A stretch of DNA of 64,000 bases, taken from contig NC_136004.1 in NCBI RefSeq assembly GCF_048128805.1, positions 17,422,185-17,486,184 on the forward strand, read 5' to 3'. A program made the position numbers and the translations under genes. This DNA is from Centroberyx gerrardi (taxonomy: Eukaryota; Chordata; Actinopteri; Beryciformes; Berycidae). Shown here piece after piece: positions 50,001 through 61,529 of this stretch. The notes below the pieces were generated by a model. It did not search any database, was not told the DNA's origin, and saw only the letters and a program-made list of their open reading frames with translations. The stretch's first letter is position 1. The number at the start of each line of letters is the position of its first letter.

Positions 50001-53000
50001 CGGTTGGCAAGGATGTCAGGTGAGCCTAGAGAAATAATGTCAGAAACTCCCACACTGTAATAATGTAACGCAATACCTTTTGAGCTTGAGACACTAGTCA
50101 CATAACACCCTTTCCCCCTTCCAGCGCTTTGTTCCCAGATGTGGTGAACTGCATGCAGACAGACAACCTGGAGCTGAAGAAGCTGGTCTACCTCTACCTG
50201 ATGAACTACGCCAAGAGTCAGCCAGACATGGCTATCATGGCTGTTAACACCTTTGTCAAGGTATAGCACAGTCTCTCATAAGTATGTAAAAACTGCATGT
50301 ATGCATCTCCTCTTTTAATCATCATCTCTACTTATATGTGCTATTCTGGTTAATAGTGACTCTTCCCCATTTCCCTCTTTAGTCTTTCTCAGCTTACCCT
50401 GATCTTTAGGACTATCACAACCAAAAATAAATTAAACTATGAGATAATTACCAGATCTCAAGGTATCAGTTTGGGTCAAATACATCTATGTACTAACAAC
50501 ATGTTAGGAGGGTTCTTGGGCATTATAGCATTTGAAAATGTTTTTTACCGATCATCTTCTTCCCTTTTTATTGTCGAACAATAGCAGTAACGTCTCAAAA
50601 ATTTTGTTCCTAGAGAATTCAAATGCAAACAAATGTCAGATATTATTATGTCGGTCTCTCAGATGCATAATCCAAATAAATCAAGATCTGTGATGAAATC
50701 GAGTTGTGACCCATAAAAAGTGAAATAGATTAAAATTGTGAGGTCCCTGCTAATCTTTGCGCCACCGTACTGGCAGTAGAGACCTTATACCCCTCCACCA
50801 CAGCAATTTTTAAGATGTTAGCAAACATCTTTCAAAAGCTTTTGAGTCAGGAAAACTGGTTTTTTGCTTGTCATTATTCATTTTCCAACTCTTCCAAACC
50901 ACCCACCCAGGATTGCGAAGACCCTAACCCTCTTATTCGAGCCCTGGCTGTGCGTACCATGGGCTGTATCCGTGTGGACAAGATCACCGAGTACCTGTGT
51001 GAACCACTGAGGAAATGCCTGAAGGACGAAGACCCATATGTGAGGAAGACGGCGGCTGTGTGTGTAGCAAAGCTCCATGATATCAACGCCCAGCTGGTGG
51101 AGGACCAGGGCTTCCTGGATACCCTTAAGGACCTTATCTCTGACTCCAATCCCATGGTATGACTCTCTCAGGCAGCCAGCTAGAGAGCCAGCCAGGCTTT
51201 CTGACCCAGGGTTACACAGTAGGCTATAGGCTCTAGTCTAGTTCTGCATCTCACTGAAAAGCCCTATGCTGGCACACAAATGTACACAAACATTATGGCA
51301 ACATTGTTTTACTACAATGACCTAGTCTCTTTTACATCTGAATCTAGCTGGTGGCTACTATTCTTTCTGTCGGCACTTATTTGCATTCCCGTCTTCTTCC
51401 TTAGGTGGTAGCGAATGCAGTGGCAGCCCTGTCTGAGATAGCAGAGTCTCACCCCAACAGTAACCTGCTGGACCTGAACCCTCAGTCCATCAATAAGCTG
51501 CTGACAGCTCTAAATGAGTGCACAGAGTGGGGCCAGATCTTCATTCTAGACTGCCTGGCCAACTACACACCCCGCGATGATCGCGAGTCCCAAAGGTTAG
51601 AGAGGGCTCTTCCCTCACAAACAGACTTTCTTTTCCTCCAATTAGCATTAGCAATTAGTATTCCCAGCGAACCCAATGTAATTTGCTACTCTTTCTTTTT
51701 TCTCCTATATCATCTACATCTGCTAGCATCTGTGAGCGGGTGACCCCTCGACTCTCCCATGCCAACTCTGCAGTAGTGTTGTCAGCAGTAAAAGTGCTGA
51801 TGAAGTTCATGGAGATGCTGCCCAAGGACCTGGACTACTATGGCACCCTGCTGAAGAAGCTGGCCCCTCCACTGGTCACCCTGCTGTCTGCTGAGCCCGA
51901 GCTGCAATATGTGGCTCTCAGAAACATCAACCTCATTGTACAGAAACGGTAAACCTGGGGAGAAGGCCCCCCTCAGCACTATTTATACATGTTGAATTGT
52001 TTATAATAGCAGGCCTTAATAAATTGAGCCTTTTGTATGCTACATTTCAGTAGTATAACAGACTTAAGCTAATTGCCACCAATAATAAATAAAAATGTCC
52101 ATTTGCCTTTTAGCCCAGAGATCCTGAAACACGAGATGAAGGTTTTCTTTGTAAAGTACAATGACCCAATCTACGTCAAACTGGAGAAGTTGGACATCAT
52201 GATTCGCCTAGCTTCTCAAGCCAACATCGCCCAGGTAACCCACCCATACAGATGCTCTACAGCAAGGAAGCTCTACAATTTGATTTAGATGTCCTAGTAC
52301 TCTCAGTGACACTGATGCTCTGGTACCTGTGTGCCCTGCTGTAGGTGCTGGCTGAGCTGAAGGAGTATGCCACTGAGGTGGATGTGGACTTTGTCCGTAA
52401 AGCGGTCCGAGCCATTGGCCGCTGTGCCATCAAAGTAGAGGTGGGTGGAGATGATGTAATACTGTCATCAGATGCTCTGTTTGGCAAATCCTAGTATCAG
52501 CTACGTGTTGCAAGGATAAAGTATCAGTTTATAACATTCATGTTGACGCGTTCTTGGACTCCACCAGATAACGCCATTGAAAGTGACAAAATGCCACTAA
52601 TAAAGCACAGCTGTGGTGTTTCTATGATGAACAGTAGGTGGCTCTGTTATCCTGCCAGATTTTTATTTATTTATTTTTTTAATCTCCGTCTGTTAGCAAT
52701 CAGCAGAGCGCTGTGTCAGCACCCTGCTGGACCTCATCCAGACCAAGGTCAACTACGTGGTGCAGGAGGCCATTGTGGTCATCAAGGATATCTTCCGCAA
52801 GTACCCCAACAAGTAGGTTCTCTGTTTGGCATCAGTGTGGTCATTCACCCATTCTTCTGTGAGATTGACAATTCATATACAGGAAGAATTCTGATCAACT
52901 ATCAATTACATTCTGTTTTGCAGTGAGTTTTCAGTGCAGAATAATGTAGGAGGTAAAGCCAATGCTTGATTATATTTGCATCAGATTGGAGGATTTTTCT

Positions 53001-56000
53001 GTGGGGTTGCTGTTTATTGGTCCATCAATCAAAAGTATTATCTATATGAAGGCACAGACATTTATTAAAGCTTTATTACAGACTCAGTTTATTGGCCAGC
53101 CATTCAACTTGAAGCCGCTCGTGGATGTGACATGCAGTGTCATGTACTCTGCTGTTGAAATTTAATAAAGGTATAGCACTTACTCACACATGCTAGTACT
53201 TACTCACATATGCAAGCAGGCACCCTGACTTTTCCACTTCACTGACCCTCAGATTATATTCTCTTGGTCTTAAAATAGGCAGAGAAAAAGCTCATTACTC
53301 TGACATAAAGTGATTTCTGCTTGGCTTTCATCACTAAATGCATGCAGAAGAGTTTTGGGGCAAGCAAATTATCCTTACATAAACACACAGTTATATACAG
53401 TGTCCACAGTGCACAGTGCTGAACCCACCAACACCCCCTGACCATGCCTAGTCAAAGGGCAGGCAGAGCTGGAGCGTGACTCCTGCTGTGGGTCCGGCAG
53501 ATTGGATCCATATGCCAGGCAGAAAAAACTGTCCCACACAACAGCAGACTGTCACCCTGAAGCACTGGGCTGTTGTGCCACCTAAACCTCCAAGGGAGCA
53601 GCTTAGCAGGGCTTCCAACTTGGCATGGCTCAAGCTCGGCTATGAGTCACTACCCAGTCAAACTGCTGCCTGCTCTTTTAATTAGACATCAACTAAGTGT
53701 TTCTGCCTTAGAGGAAATGCATTAATTAGATGGAATTGGTTGTTGTCCTCTGTGCTATTTGACCACCTTTAGGCCTCATTGTTTGCATGTACGAGGAAAG
53801 TGTTTTATGTGTATGCAGAGCAGACGCTGCTTTTGGTATTCATCAACTGCTGCAGAAAATATTGGGGGATCAGCGAGTGTCAACTCTGGTAACCGTGCTG
53901 TCAAAAGACTAACATGCTTCATTGTTCTGCTAAGTAAATATTCAGGCATACAAAACAAAATAAAAAAATGTACATGAACTGCCCTGGGAATCTGTAGTTA
54001 CAGTTCAGTTTTTCTTCTGACTCTCCATTCACTTGTGTTCATCTTGGAAGAAAGAGTGTATGCTATAATGCATTTATAAACTATGGTGACGAGGTGATGA
54101 TATATTTTTTTGTGTGTTCAGGGATCTATTTTTCAAGCTAGCAAGCAAATTTGCTTTAAACGTAAGCCAAAACTATATATCCAGTACTGATTTGAGCCAT
54201 TGAGTTGCTGAATAATGCGAGAGTTTCCGCTATGCATTTCCTAAGTGAGACTGAGCAGGGATGAAGCTTGCAAGTTGACATAGTAATAATCACAGACCGG
54301 CATGGGAGAAGCATGTAGTATTAGTGTCAATCAGGTCAGCCCAAACATTTTGTTTTGTTGTTGTAATGGCCATTGTTTCATAGATGACCAAAGACCTTTG
54401 TTGTCTACAACTGTATGGTGCATTACCCTATACCTGATCATTCAGTTGTCAGAATGAACTGATCATGTACTTCTGTTGAGTTCCAAGTACCAAAAGTACC
54501 AAGTAATTCACAAGAATTGGCAATGTATGGTTATTCTGATTTTTGTCTTGCCTCATGAGGTTTGTTGAGTGTATGTAATGTTGCTTTGTGTGACTGTTGC
54601 CAGGTATGAGAGTGTGATTGCTACTCTGTGTGAGAACCTGGACTCCTTGGATGAGCCGGAGGCGCGGGCAGCCATGATCTGGATTGTGGGAGAGTACGCT
54701 GAGCGCATCGACAACGCTGACGAGCTGCTGGAGAGTTTCCTGGAAGGTTTCCATGATGAAAGCACTCAGGTCTGTTTGGGGTGGGGTGGAGTGGGATTGG
54801 TTGTTCCTCTGAAGAGGTAAACGGCCTCTACAAGGCTAGTGGCGTTAAGACATTTGTAGTCGGTGTGTGTCACATTTGGTTACTGACAACAAGAGGCTTT
54901 GGTTAGCTGCTGCCAAGCATTGAAAATGGAGTTGACATGCCATGCAACAGTGGCTACAGAGAATTGGTCTTATTTAACTGACAAAATTTGTGGTAACTGC
55001 GAGAGAAATGAAAGAATCCTAGAGGGATGGAAATGTTTTGTTTTTCTGAGACTAAGCCTGCTAATGGGAATACACAGCACCTGTTTGGGAACATTTCAAT
55101 AGTAATTTAAGTCTGTATTGTGTCTCATAGATTTCCATGTCTGGCTGAGAGGCACGTTTTGTAGAAAAGCAAGTCTTTAGTCTGTAGAGTATTTTGCCGC
55201 AGTTTGTTCTGGGATTAGGCCTAGCCTTACTTGTTTGGAGAGCTCACCCTAAGCAATAGATTAATTCCCATATTAATGCCTTGGAGAGGATATTGTGTTG
55301 GCTATAAAGTGATTTTCATGGGTAGAAATTCATTACACTACAGATGTTCCCTTTTGTGCTGTTGTTAGGTTATTGCAAGTAGCTTCAGTCTAGTCATTTG
55401 AATGTTGCATCACTGTTTTCTCTGTTTTTGTGGGGTTTTTTCTGCCGGTCATATGTGTTGCTGAGCTTTCAGTCTAAATGTCCTTCATCAGAGGATACAT
55501 GTATGAAAGTTGTTTAGATCGAAACATCTGTAATGCATATGAAAATCACATGGATGTAGGTGTGGAAGTATTCTCCTCAGACTTAACTGTACAATTGAAC
55601 AGTAGTCTTTCTATAGAATCTTATTTTGAATGTAAATGGGAGGTGTAAATGAAACCCTCCTTCACCCTAGTATATTAACTGTTTAAAATAAGGTATCCTG
55701 AGCAGGAATAGTGAGATGCACCCCGTCGCTATATTTCATTTGTAGCCTAAATCAAAACTGTGCTGACACTAGCTGCATACAAGTGTTAGTATTGGTGACG
55801 AGTTGTGATCTGTGTGTCCGCTGGGTCCTCTAGGTGCAGCTGCAGCTACTGACGGCCATAGTCAAGTTGTTCCTGAAAAAGCCGACTGAGACCCAGGAGC
55901 TGGTGCAGCAAGTGCTAAGCCTGGCCACACAGGTGAGAATAAACACACGCACAGGCACATATCATTTATGCACAAGCCATCATCTCCGTCTACAAACATG

Positions 56001-59000
56001 TTACAATCCTCACCCCACTGAATCTTATCCCCTCTCCCATGTCTTTCTCCTGGCCTTTCTGTAATTTGCTCTCATCAAAACAGTCCCTTTGACCTCTCTC
56101 CTTAGCTCTTATTCTTTGTAGAAGATCATTAGGGCGGTATTGTTTGAGATGGAAGACAATAATATTGGGCATTAACTCCACATATAAGTGCGTGTGTAGT
56201 TTAAAACACATACTTTAGATTCTGTGTAAAGATGACAAGCTAGTGCAAAAAGGGGTTATCAGCAGTTATTACTGCTCCGACTCTCCTTTCAACCTTATAA
56301 AAAGGCCCTGAGAAATCTTCTGCGCATAAGACAGAAAATTGCCAGTGAAAATAACATGATAACCATTATGCTCGGCATTAATATTCTGTCCGCTGTGTGT
56401 GAAGCGGTTATGTATTCACCTGGCAGTGCACTAATGTAAAATTCCTAGGAGTTGCTGCTCCCCAAAACCTATCTGCTGCTGCGAGTACAGTAAGCTAGCA
56501 AAACAACAAATAATATAGTCAGAAGTATCTTAGCAGTAACCAAAGCACTTAAATGATATTACAGCTATCCATGAGATGGACTTGCACTGTGAAGTTGAAA
56601 AGCCATGGAAATGGCTCAATAGCAGCCAGCAGTTACACTAGTATGCAGTTCATACCAGCATACAGTAGTTAAGGGTCGAGATTGTTTTTCCTGTTTCTAG
56701 TTGTTTATGTCTATGGTTGTTCATGGCTCTGTTTAAAAACCTGTGGTTATGGTTACATCTAGGTTGTTCTTTGTTAAATACAGATTTAAAGAGCAAATTC
56801 TCTGTTTTTATACTTCATTGATAAGTCATTATAAAGCCACAGGTTTAATGCCTTAATATTTAAGCAATGGCAATGATTACAAGAAAAAAAAGTTTGGACA
56901 TTAACGTTTCTGTCCAAACCACCCCCGGTTTTATTCAAATACCGATTCAAATACAAATGGTAGCATCTCTGAACAAGTGTGTGTTGCCTGTATGTTTATA
57001 TGCATGAATAAAATATGCATGTATTATTTTATGTACATTGGGAGGGGGTGCGAACTGTCTGTAGCCATCAAATGTTCAGAGTGCAGCATGACTACCCATG
57101 ATGATGCACTACAAAATTTAGTTGCACTTGCGTCATATGAACTCTGTGGTCACACCACATTGTCTCTCACACACACATACACACTCGCACTCAAGGGCAG
57201 AGTCTACTGCTGTGAGTGAGCCTACTTTGGGAAATCATGGACTCCTGTTGTCCAGATTTGGCCTCAAAATAGCCCAGAGTAGAATATGCTCATCGTGGAA
57301 TGGATCAAGTCTCTCAGTTTGAAATGGTCTGTGATACACATGCAAAACATTGTTTTCTCATATCAAATTGTTTAATGAATGGTAATTAATTCAGTGATTG
57401 ATCCAACAAATATGTTTGGCAACAGTGCTCAGAACTGTCCATTTTCTGTAATTAGGCTGCCAGTTGTGTGTGTGTGTGTTTGTGTGTACCAAGCATGGAT
57501 GGACAAAGATACACACACACACACATAATTGAGAGCAGTAGTGCAGGAACAAAGCAGCAAAGGCGAGAGAACGCACCTTACAACTTAAAACAGCCTTATA
57601 ACAAAATTAGATAATGCATTTTATTGCTGCCATCCATGTCAACACTGAAAGGAGAGAAGATCCTTGGGGTTTTGAGGGAATCAATGGTCCTGAAGACTTC
57701 TAGCATGTAGTAACATCTTGGCTGTGATACATTTTCAGAATCTGCAGATATTTGGAATAGTTGAGTTTAAAACATTAATTTCACAGAGTTTTCTCTTCAC
57801 AGTTCTCAAATTCTGTGAGAGCCTCACGCATTATCCGTAGATTTTAGATTTCATGGCCTGTATCATGTAAGATCTTATTTTTAAGCTTATTTGATTTTGT
57901 CGAAATCCAAGGAACCTTCTACTGTTGCCATGCTAATTAAGATGTACAATGGTAAGTTGTCTTATCCTGTACCCAAGTGTTAGCACTAGCCCAAGGCTGA
58001 GTCCTTAACTCTGTTGATATCTTTGAATCTCTGCTCAGTCTCTTAAATCAGGGGCAAGCAAAGAAGAGTCTAACATTAGGTATTCATTATACACGCTACA
58101 TAAATAATACTCTTCGCCCTCATGCCTCCATCTTTGTCTCCAGGACTCGGACAACCCAGACCTTCGTGACCGCGGCTACATCTACTGGCGTCTGCTCTCC
58201 ACCGACCCCGTGGCCGCCAAGGAGGTGGTCCTGGCCGAGAAGCCCCTGATCTCCGAGGAGACGGACCTGATTGAGCCCACCCTGCTAGAGGAGCTCATCT
58301 GCCACATTGGCACCCTGGCGTCTGTCTACCACAAGCCCCCCAGTGCCTTTGTGGAGGGCAGCCGCGGGGTGCAGCACAAGAGGCTCCCTGCTCGTACCGG
58401 ATCGTGAGTCATGCACATACCGCTCTGATGTTTTTTAAAACCGCCGCAGTCATTCAGTCAGGAGGGTTTATTTATTCAAGTGGACCTCGCTTCTTGACTC
58501 CTCGATCATGTTTTCCCTGAAGTCTGCTGAGTCATACGCTCGTCAGTAGAGTCTAGTTGTGCAGCTGTTTTCCTTCCTTCCTGCCTTCAGATGAAACACA
58601 TTGCACCTACTTAATGTTCGCTGTGGGTGTTTTGATCAGAGATGTTCGAGCCTCATCTTTAGCTCGGCTAATTAGAGTCACATCATCGGTTTGATTACAA
58701 ATGAAGTTTACAGTATTAAAAGAAATTCACAATTAATCAAATCACCAGAAATCTATCTATCTAGTATTTAAAACAATAATAAAATAAATAACATTACAAC
58801 TTAAATAAATAACCTACAGCAATCTTATTGAACTTTTGGTAACACTTTAGATTAGGGAACACATTTTAACTATTAATAAGTTGCTTATTAACATGCATAT
58901 TAGTAATGTATTGTTCATTGTTAGTCATTACAGACCACTTATTAGCACCTTATTCTACACTATTGGATTCTACAAGTATACCCCATTAATTATGGGTTTT

Positions 59001-61529
59001 CCCTCAATAGCCTCCTAATTAGTGCTTCCAACAGTCAGTAAGGAAGTTGTTGCACATGAATTGGGCTCTCACTATGCTTTGCTCAGTATGGGGCTTATAA
59101 GGTGCTCGTATCACATATTATTGGATTTATTGGATGGGAAATTATTCAACTATTGAGGGAAAACCCATAGTTAATAGTTAATGTGTTCCCTAATCTAAAG
59201 TTACAGAACTTTTTTTTCCCACCCTTGCCGCTCTCTGTCCTGTAGCGGGGAGAGTGCGGAGAGCCCAGACACGGGTTCTGCTGCTGGAGTCTCCGAGGCC
59301 CCCCCTGCTGTCATCCCATCCCAGGGAGACCTCCTGGGAGATCTGGTCAATCTGGACCTGACCCCTCCCACCACAACCGGACCACCACCCCCCACCTCCG
59401 GCATGCAGATGGGGGCCATGGACCTTATTGGAGGAGGACTGGACAGCCTGGTAGGTGTTCCCCTCTGCCACCAATACTGTTCTGCTGAAGCTGTCAGGCT
59501 CTAAAAGGCATCTCAAAATCTCTCTGACAAACCAATGGGTTTTCCACTGGTCAGCTAGTTTCTCTAATGGGAGTTAGTTACAGTACTGTATGATTTTTCT
59601 TCTTTCTACCTTTTATTTGTGCTTTCTTCTGCTTTCTTTTTTCCTTTTGACCCTTGTGTCTTTTCCTCTCTTTGTTCAATGCTACACCTGCAGATGGGGG
59701 ATGAGTCTGAATCGGTAACTACATGGAGGGAGAGGGCACAGCAGTCACACATCATGTCATACCATTTTAGCGCTAAGAGATGAACTTGATCACTGCCATG
59801 TTTTACTCTCTTGTTCACATGCATCTGTCTGACATTTCCACACATCATTCATCATCTCTTATCATCCTGATATGTACCGTAAATGTGCCGTTCAACCCAT
59901 CTCTTCTTACCTCTGGGCTCTGCGGTGTGTTTCATCTTTCAATCAGCCGCACATGTCGCGGACGGACACTCCTCAGTCACCTCAGCTCTCACATCAGTCC
60001 CCATCGCCCCCAGATTACAGCCCCACTGAGGTTGGTCCAGGGGGCCGTGGTGGACCAGTAAAGGCCAGCGCCAGCCTAGAATCCCCTGTTGTCCCCTGTG
60101 TACCGCTGTGACCTTTTGAATAATCTTCCCCAGCAGTTGCTCTGTGTCTTTTGTAGTTCACCAGACTTGCAGTTCCTATCAAACTGTTTTAGTTCCCACT
60201 TTCCTCTGAGATTTTAGGAAAGCTTGCCCATGTTTTACAATTGTATCTTCTATGTAGTTGAGCTTTGCCAGTCTTTTCCATCACTGTATGTTTTGCATCA
60301 TCACCTTTGTTCACTGTACCCCTAACCTTATTATCATCACCACAATAGTGACACACACACTTGATTGCTTTCACTTATTGCTCAATGAGTAGCATTTATG
60401 CAAACCCAATTGGAACTCAATAGTCACGCTGCTGGAATTATAGTGGATAGTGAGAGTTCAGTTACATAAAATGAGAAGTAAACTTAAAATATTCTAAGCC
60501 CTGTACTGATACCCCCTTTTGCTAGATGTTACTCTTTCACAGTCTGTCGTTAATCATGAGAATGGCTACTTAGACCCTCACACTCCTCCATCCATCCTCC
60601 TCAAACCTCCCAGAATGTTCTTTTATATTGCACCAATATATAACCTGCATTTTTGTGCTCTCTGTTTTTTCCCCTCACTCAGCTTGGCGGAGACATCGGA
60701 GGAAGTCCTGCTGTAAGTCATCTTGTTTGATTTTTCACACATCTTGCGTTTTGATTGCTCAATACGGAGTGACTTTGAATGTGTTTAGGGTAACCTGTTG
60801 CTTTGTGGTCCACAGATGGGGGCTGGTTTTGGGGCTGCTCCAGCTGTAATGCTGGCCTCCTTCAACACCCCAGTGGGTGGTGGTCTGAGCGACCTGTTTG
60901 ACCTGGGAGGGGGAGTTGGTATGCCCATGGGAGCCTACATCCCTTCTAAAACAGTGAGTCTCCATATGCTGTGATGGGACACAGTAATATAGCAGCAGTG
61001 GCAGGCCAGAATAGGAAATAAACAGAATGTTAATCAGCTGCAAAGACAATAAAATGATTGACTGCACTGCATGTGTGTTAATGCCTAATAGGTGAATAAG
61101 CGGTGCTCTCTGTGTTCAGGTGTGGCTACCAGCTATGAAGGCCAAGGGTCTGGAGATTTCGGGGACCTTTGCCCGTCGTGCTGGGGTCATCCAAATGGAG
61201 ATGACCCTCACTAATAAAGCTATGAGTGTCATGACTGACTTTGCCATCCAGTTCAACAGAAACAGGTGAGAGCACTTTGATGAATACTAAAATTAAATGG
61301 TGTAAATCTTGAGCACCGTGCATGGGCATCATTGTTTAGATTCTTGTATGTTTGTTCATCTTTGTGACTTTGTCTTTTTTCCTCTGTGTTCATCTGTAGC
61401 TTTGGTCTCGCCCCGGCCGGTCCACTCCAGGTTCTCACTCCCCTCAGCCCAAACCAGACTATTGAAGCCGCCCTCCCCCTCAACACCGTGGGACCCGTCA
61501 TGAAGATGGAGCCCCTCAATAACCTGCAG
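47017..61529 (+). CDS. ap1b1: AP1B1, beta-1 subunit of AP-1 clathrin adaptor (3' end beyond window)
   Basis: Large beta subunit of the AP-1 adaptor, which sorts cargo between the trans-Golgi network and endosomes and binds clathrin. Coding exons: 47017-47053, 49914-50019, 50125-50260, 50911-51156, 51405-51595, 51727-51948, 52114-52234, 52345-52440, 52697-52812, 54604-54769, 55834-55932, 58144-58403, 59246-59450, 59694-59714, 60683-60712, 60816-60953, 61120-61265, 61400-61529. The sum is 2466 nt, 822 residues, phases consistent. The N-terminus [18 protein letters not shown] and the HEAT-repeat trunk (1 to about 585) are nearly identical to the mammalian protein. The hinge holds a clathrin box LVNLD (632-636; mammals have LLNLD as I recall). 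The beta-appendage begins near 731 ([17 protein letters not shown]) and runs off the window after NNLQ; about 120 residues are missing. The hinge favours AP1B1 over AP2B1, and so does synteny. Two hinge micro-exons encode 7 and 10 residues. Confidence 0.96.
48441..49225. repeat. Diverged direct duplication flanking the solo LTR
   Basis: 48441-48531 and 49126-49225 are related copies about 690 bp apart. Both contain GGCAAACT, ATAAATTCCAAA, AAAACACAG, TCTGCTAG and AGTCTAGTTGTTACT in the same order. Differences are spread over the length, so the duplication is not recent. The solo LTR inserted between the two copies. Confidence 0.75.
48563..48920 (-). mobile_element. Solo LTR of a retroviral/Gypsy-type element
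   Basis: A 358-bp unit is bounded by TGTT...AACA and flanked by a 5-bp near-duplication (TGCAG at 48558-48562, TACAG at 48921-48925). On the minus strand it contains, in order, a TATAAA (48710-48705) and an AATAAA (48622-48617) about 85 nt later, the arrangement of U3, R and U5. No internal gag/pol sequence is next to it, so it is a solo LTR left by recombination, lying in AP1B1 intron 2 antisense to the gene. Confidence 0.7.
58838..59204. mobile_element. MITE with nested palindromes in AP1B1 intron 12
   Basis: Terminal inverted repeats of about 33 bp (left end GGTAACACTTTAGATTAGGG, right end its near reverse complement ending at 59204) enclose a second inverted pair (ATGGGTTTTCCCTCAATAG near 58992-59010, and its counterpart at 59151-59169). 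No coding capacity. Elements with this GTAACACTTTAGATTAGGG terminus are frequent in fish genomes. It ends about 40 bp before the AP1B1 exon at 59246. Confidence 0.75.
59947..60030 (+). CDS. ap1b1: Candidate cassette exon in the AP1B1 hinge
   Basis: This open 84-nt segment is preceded by a pyrimidine-rich acceptor (AG 59945-59946) and followed by a possible donor (GAG|GTTGGT). It is phase 0 at both ends and lies between the 7-residue and 10-residue hinge exons, so it could be included without changing the frame. It would add 28 Ser/Pro-rich residues containing [20 protein letters not shown]. If not spliced, the same frame stays open to a stop at 60109-60111. It is not part of the mammalian protein as I know it. 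Confidence 0.4.

Noticed and set aside
50261-54603. Possible intronic C/D box snoRNA in AP1B1 (mammalian AP1B1 hosts SNORD125)
   Set aside because: RTGATGA-like C boxes occur (for example near 50690 and 54093), but without a properly spaced CTGA D box and closing stem.
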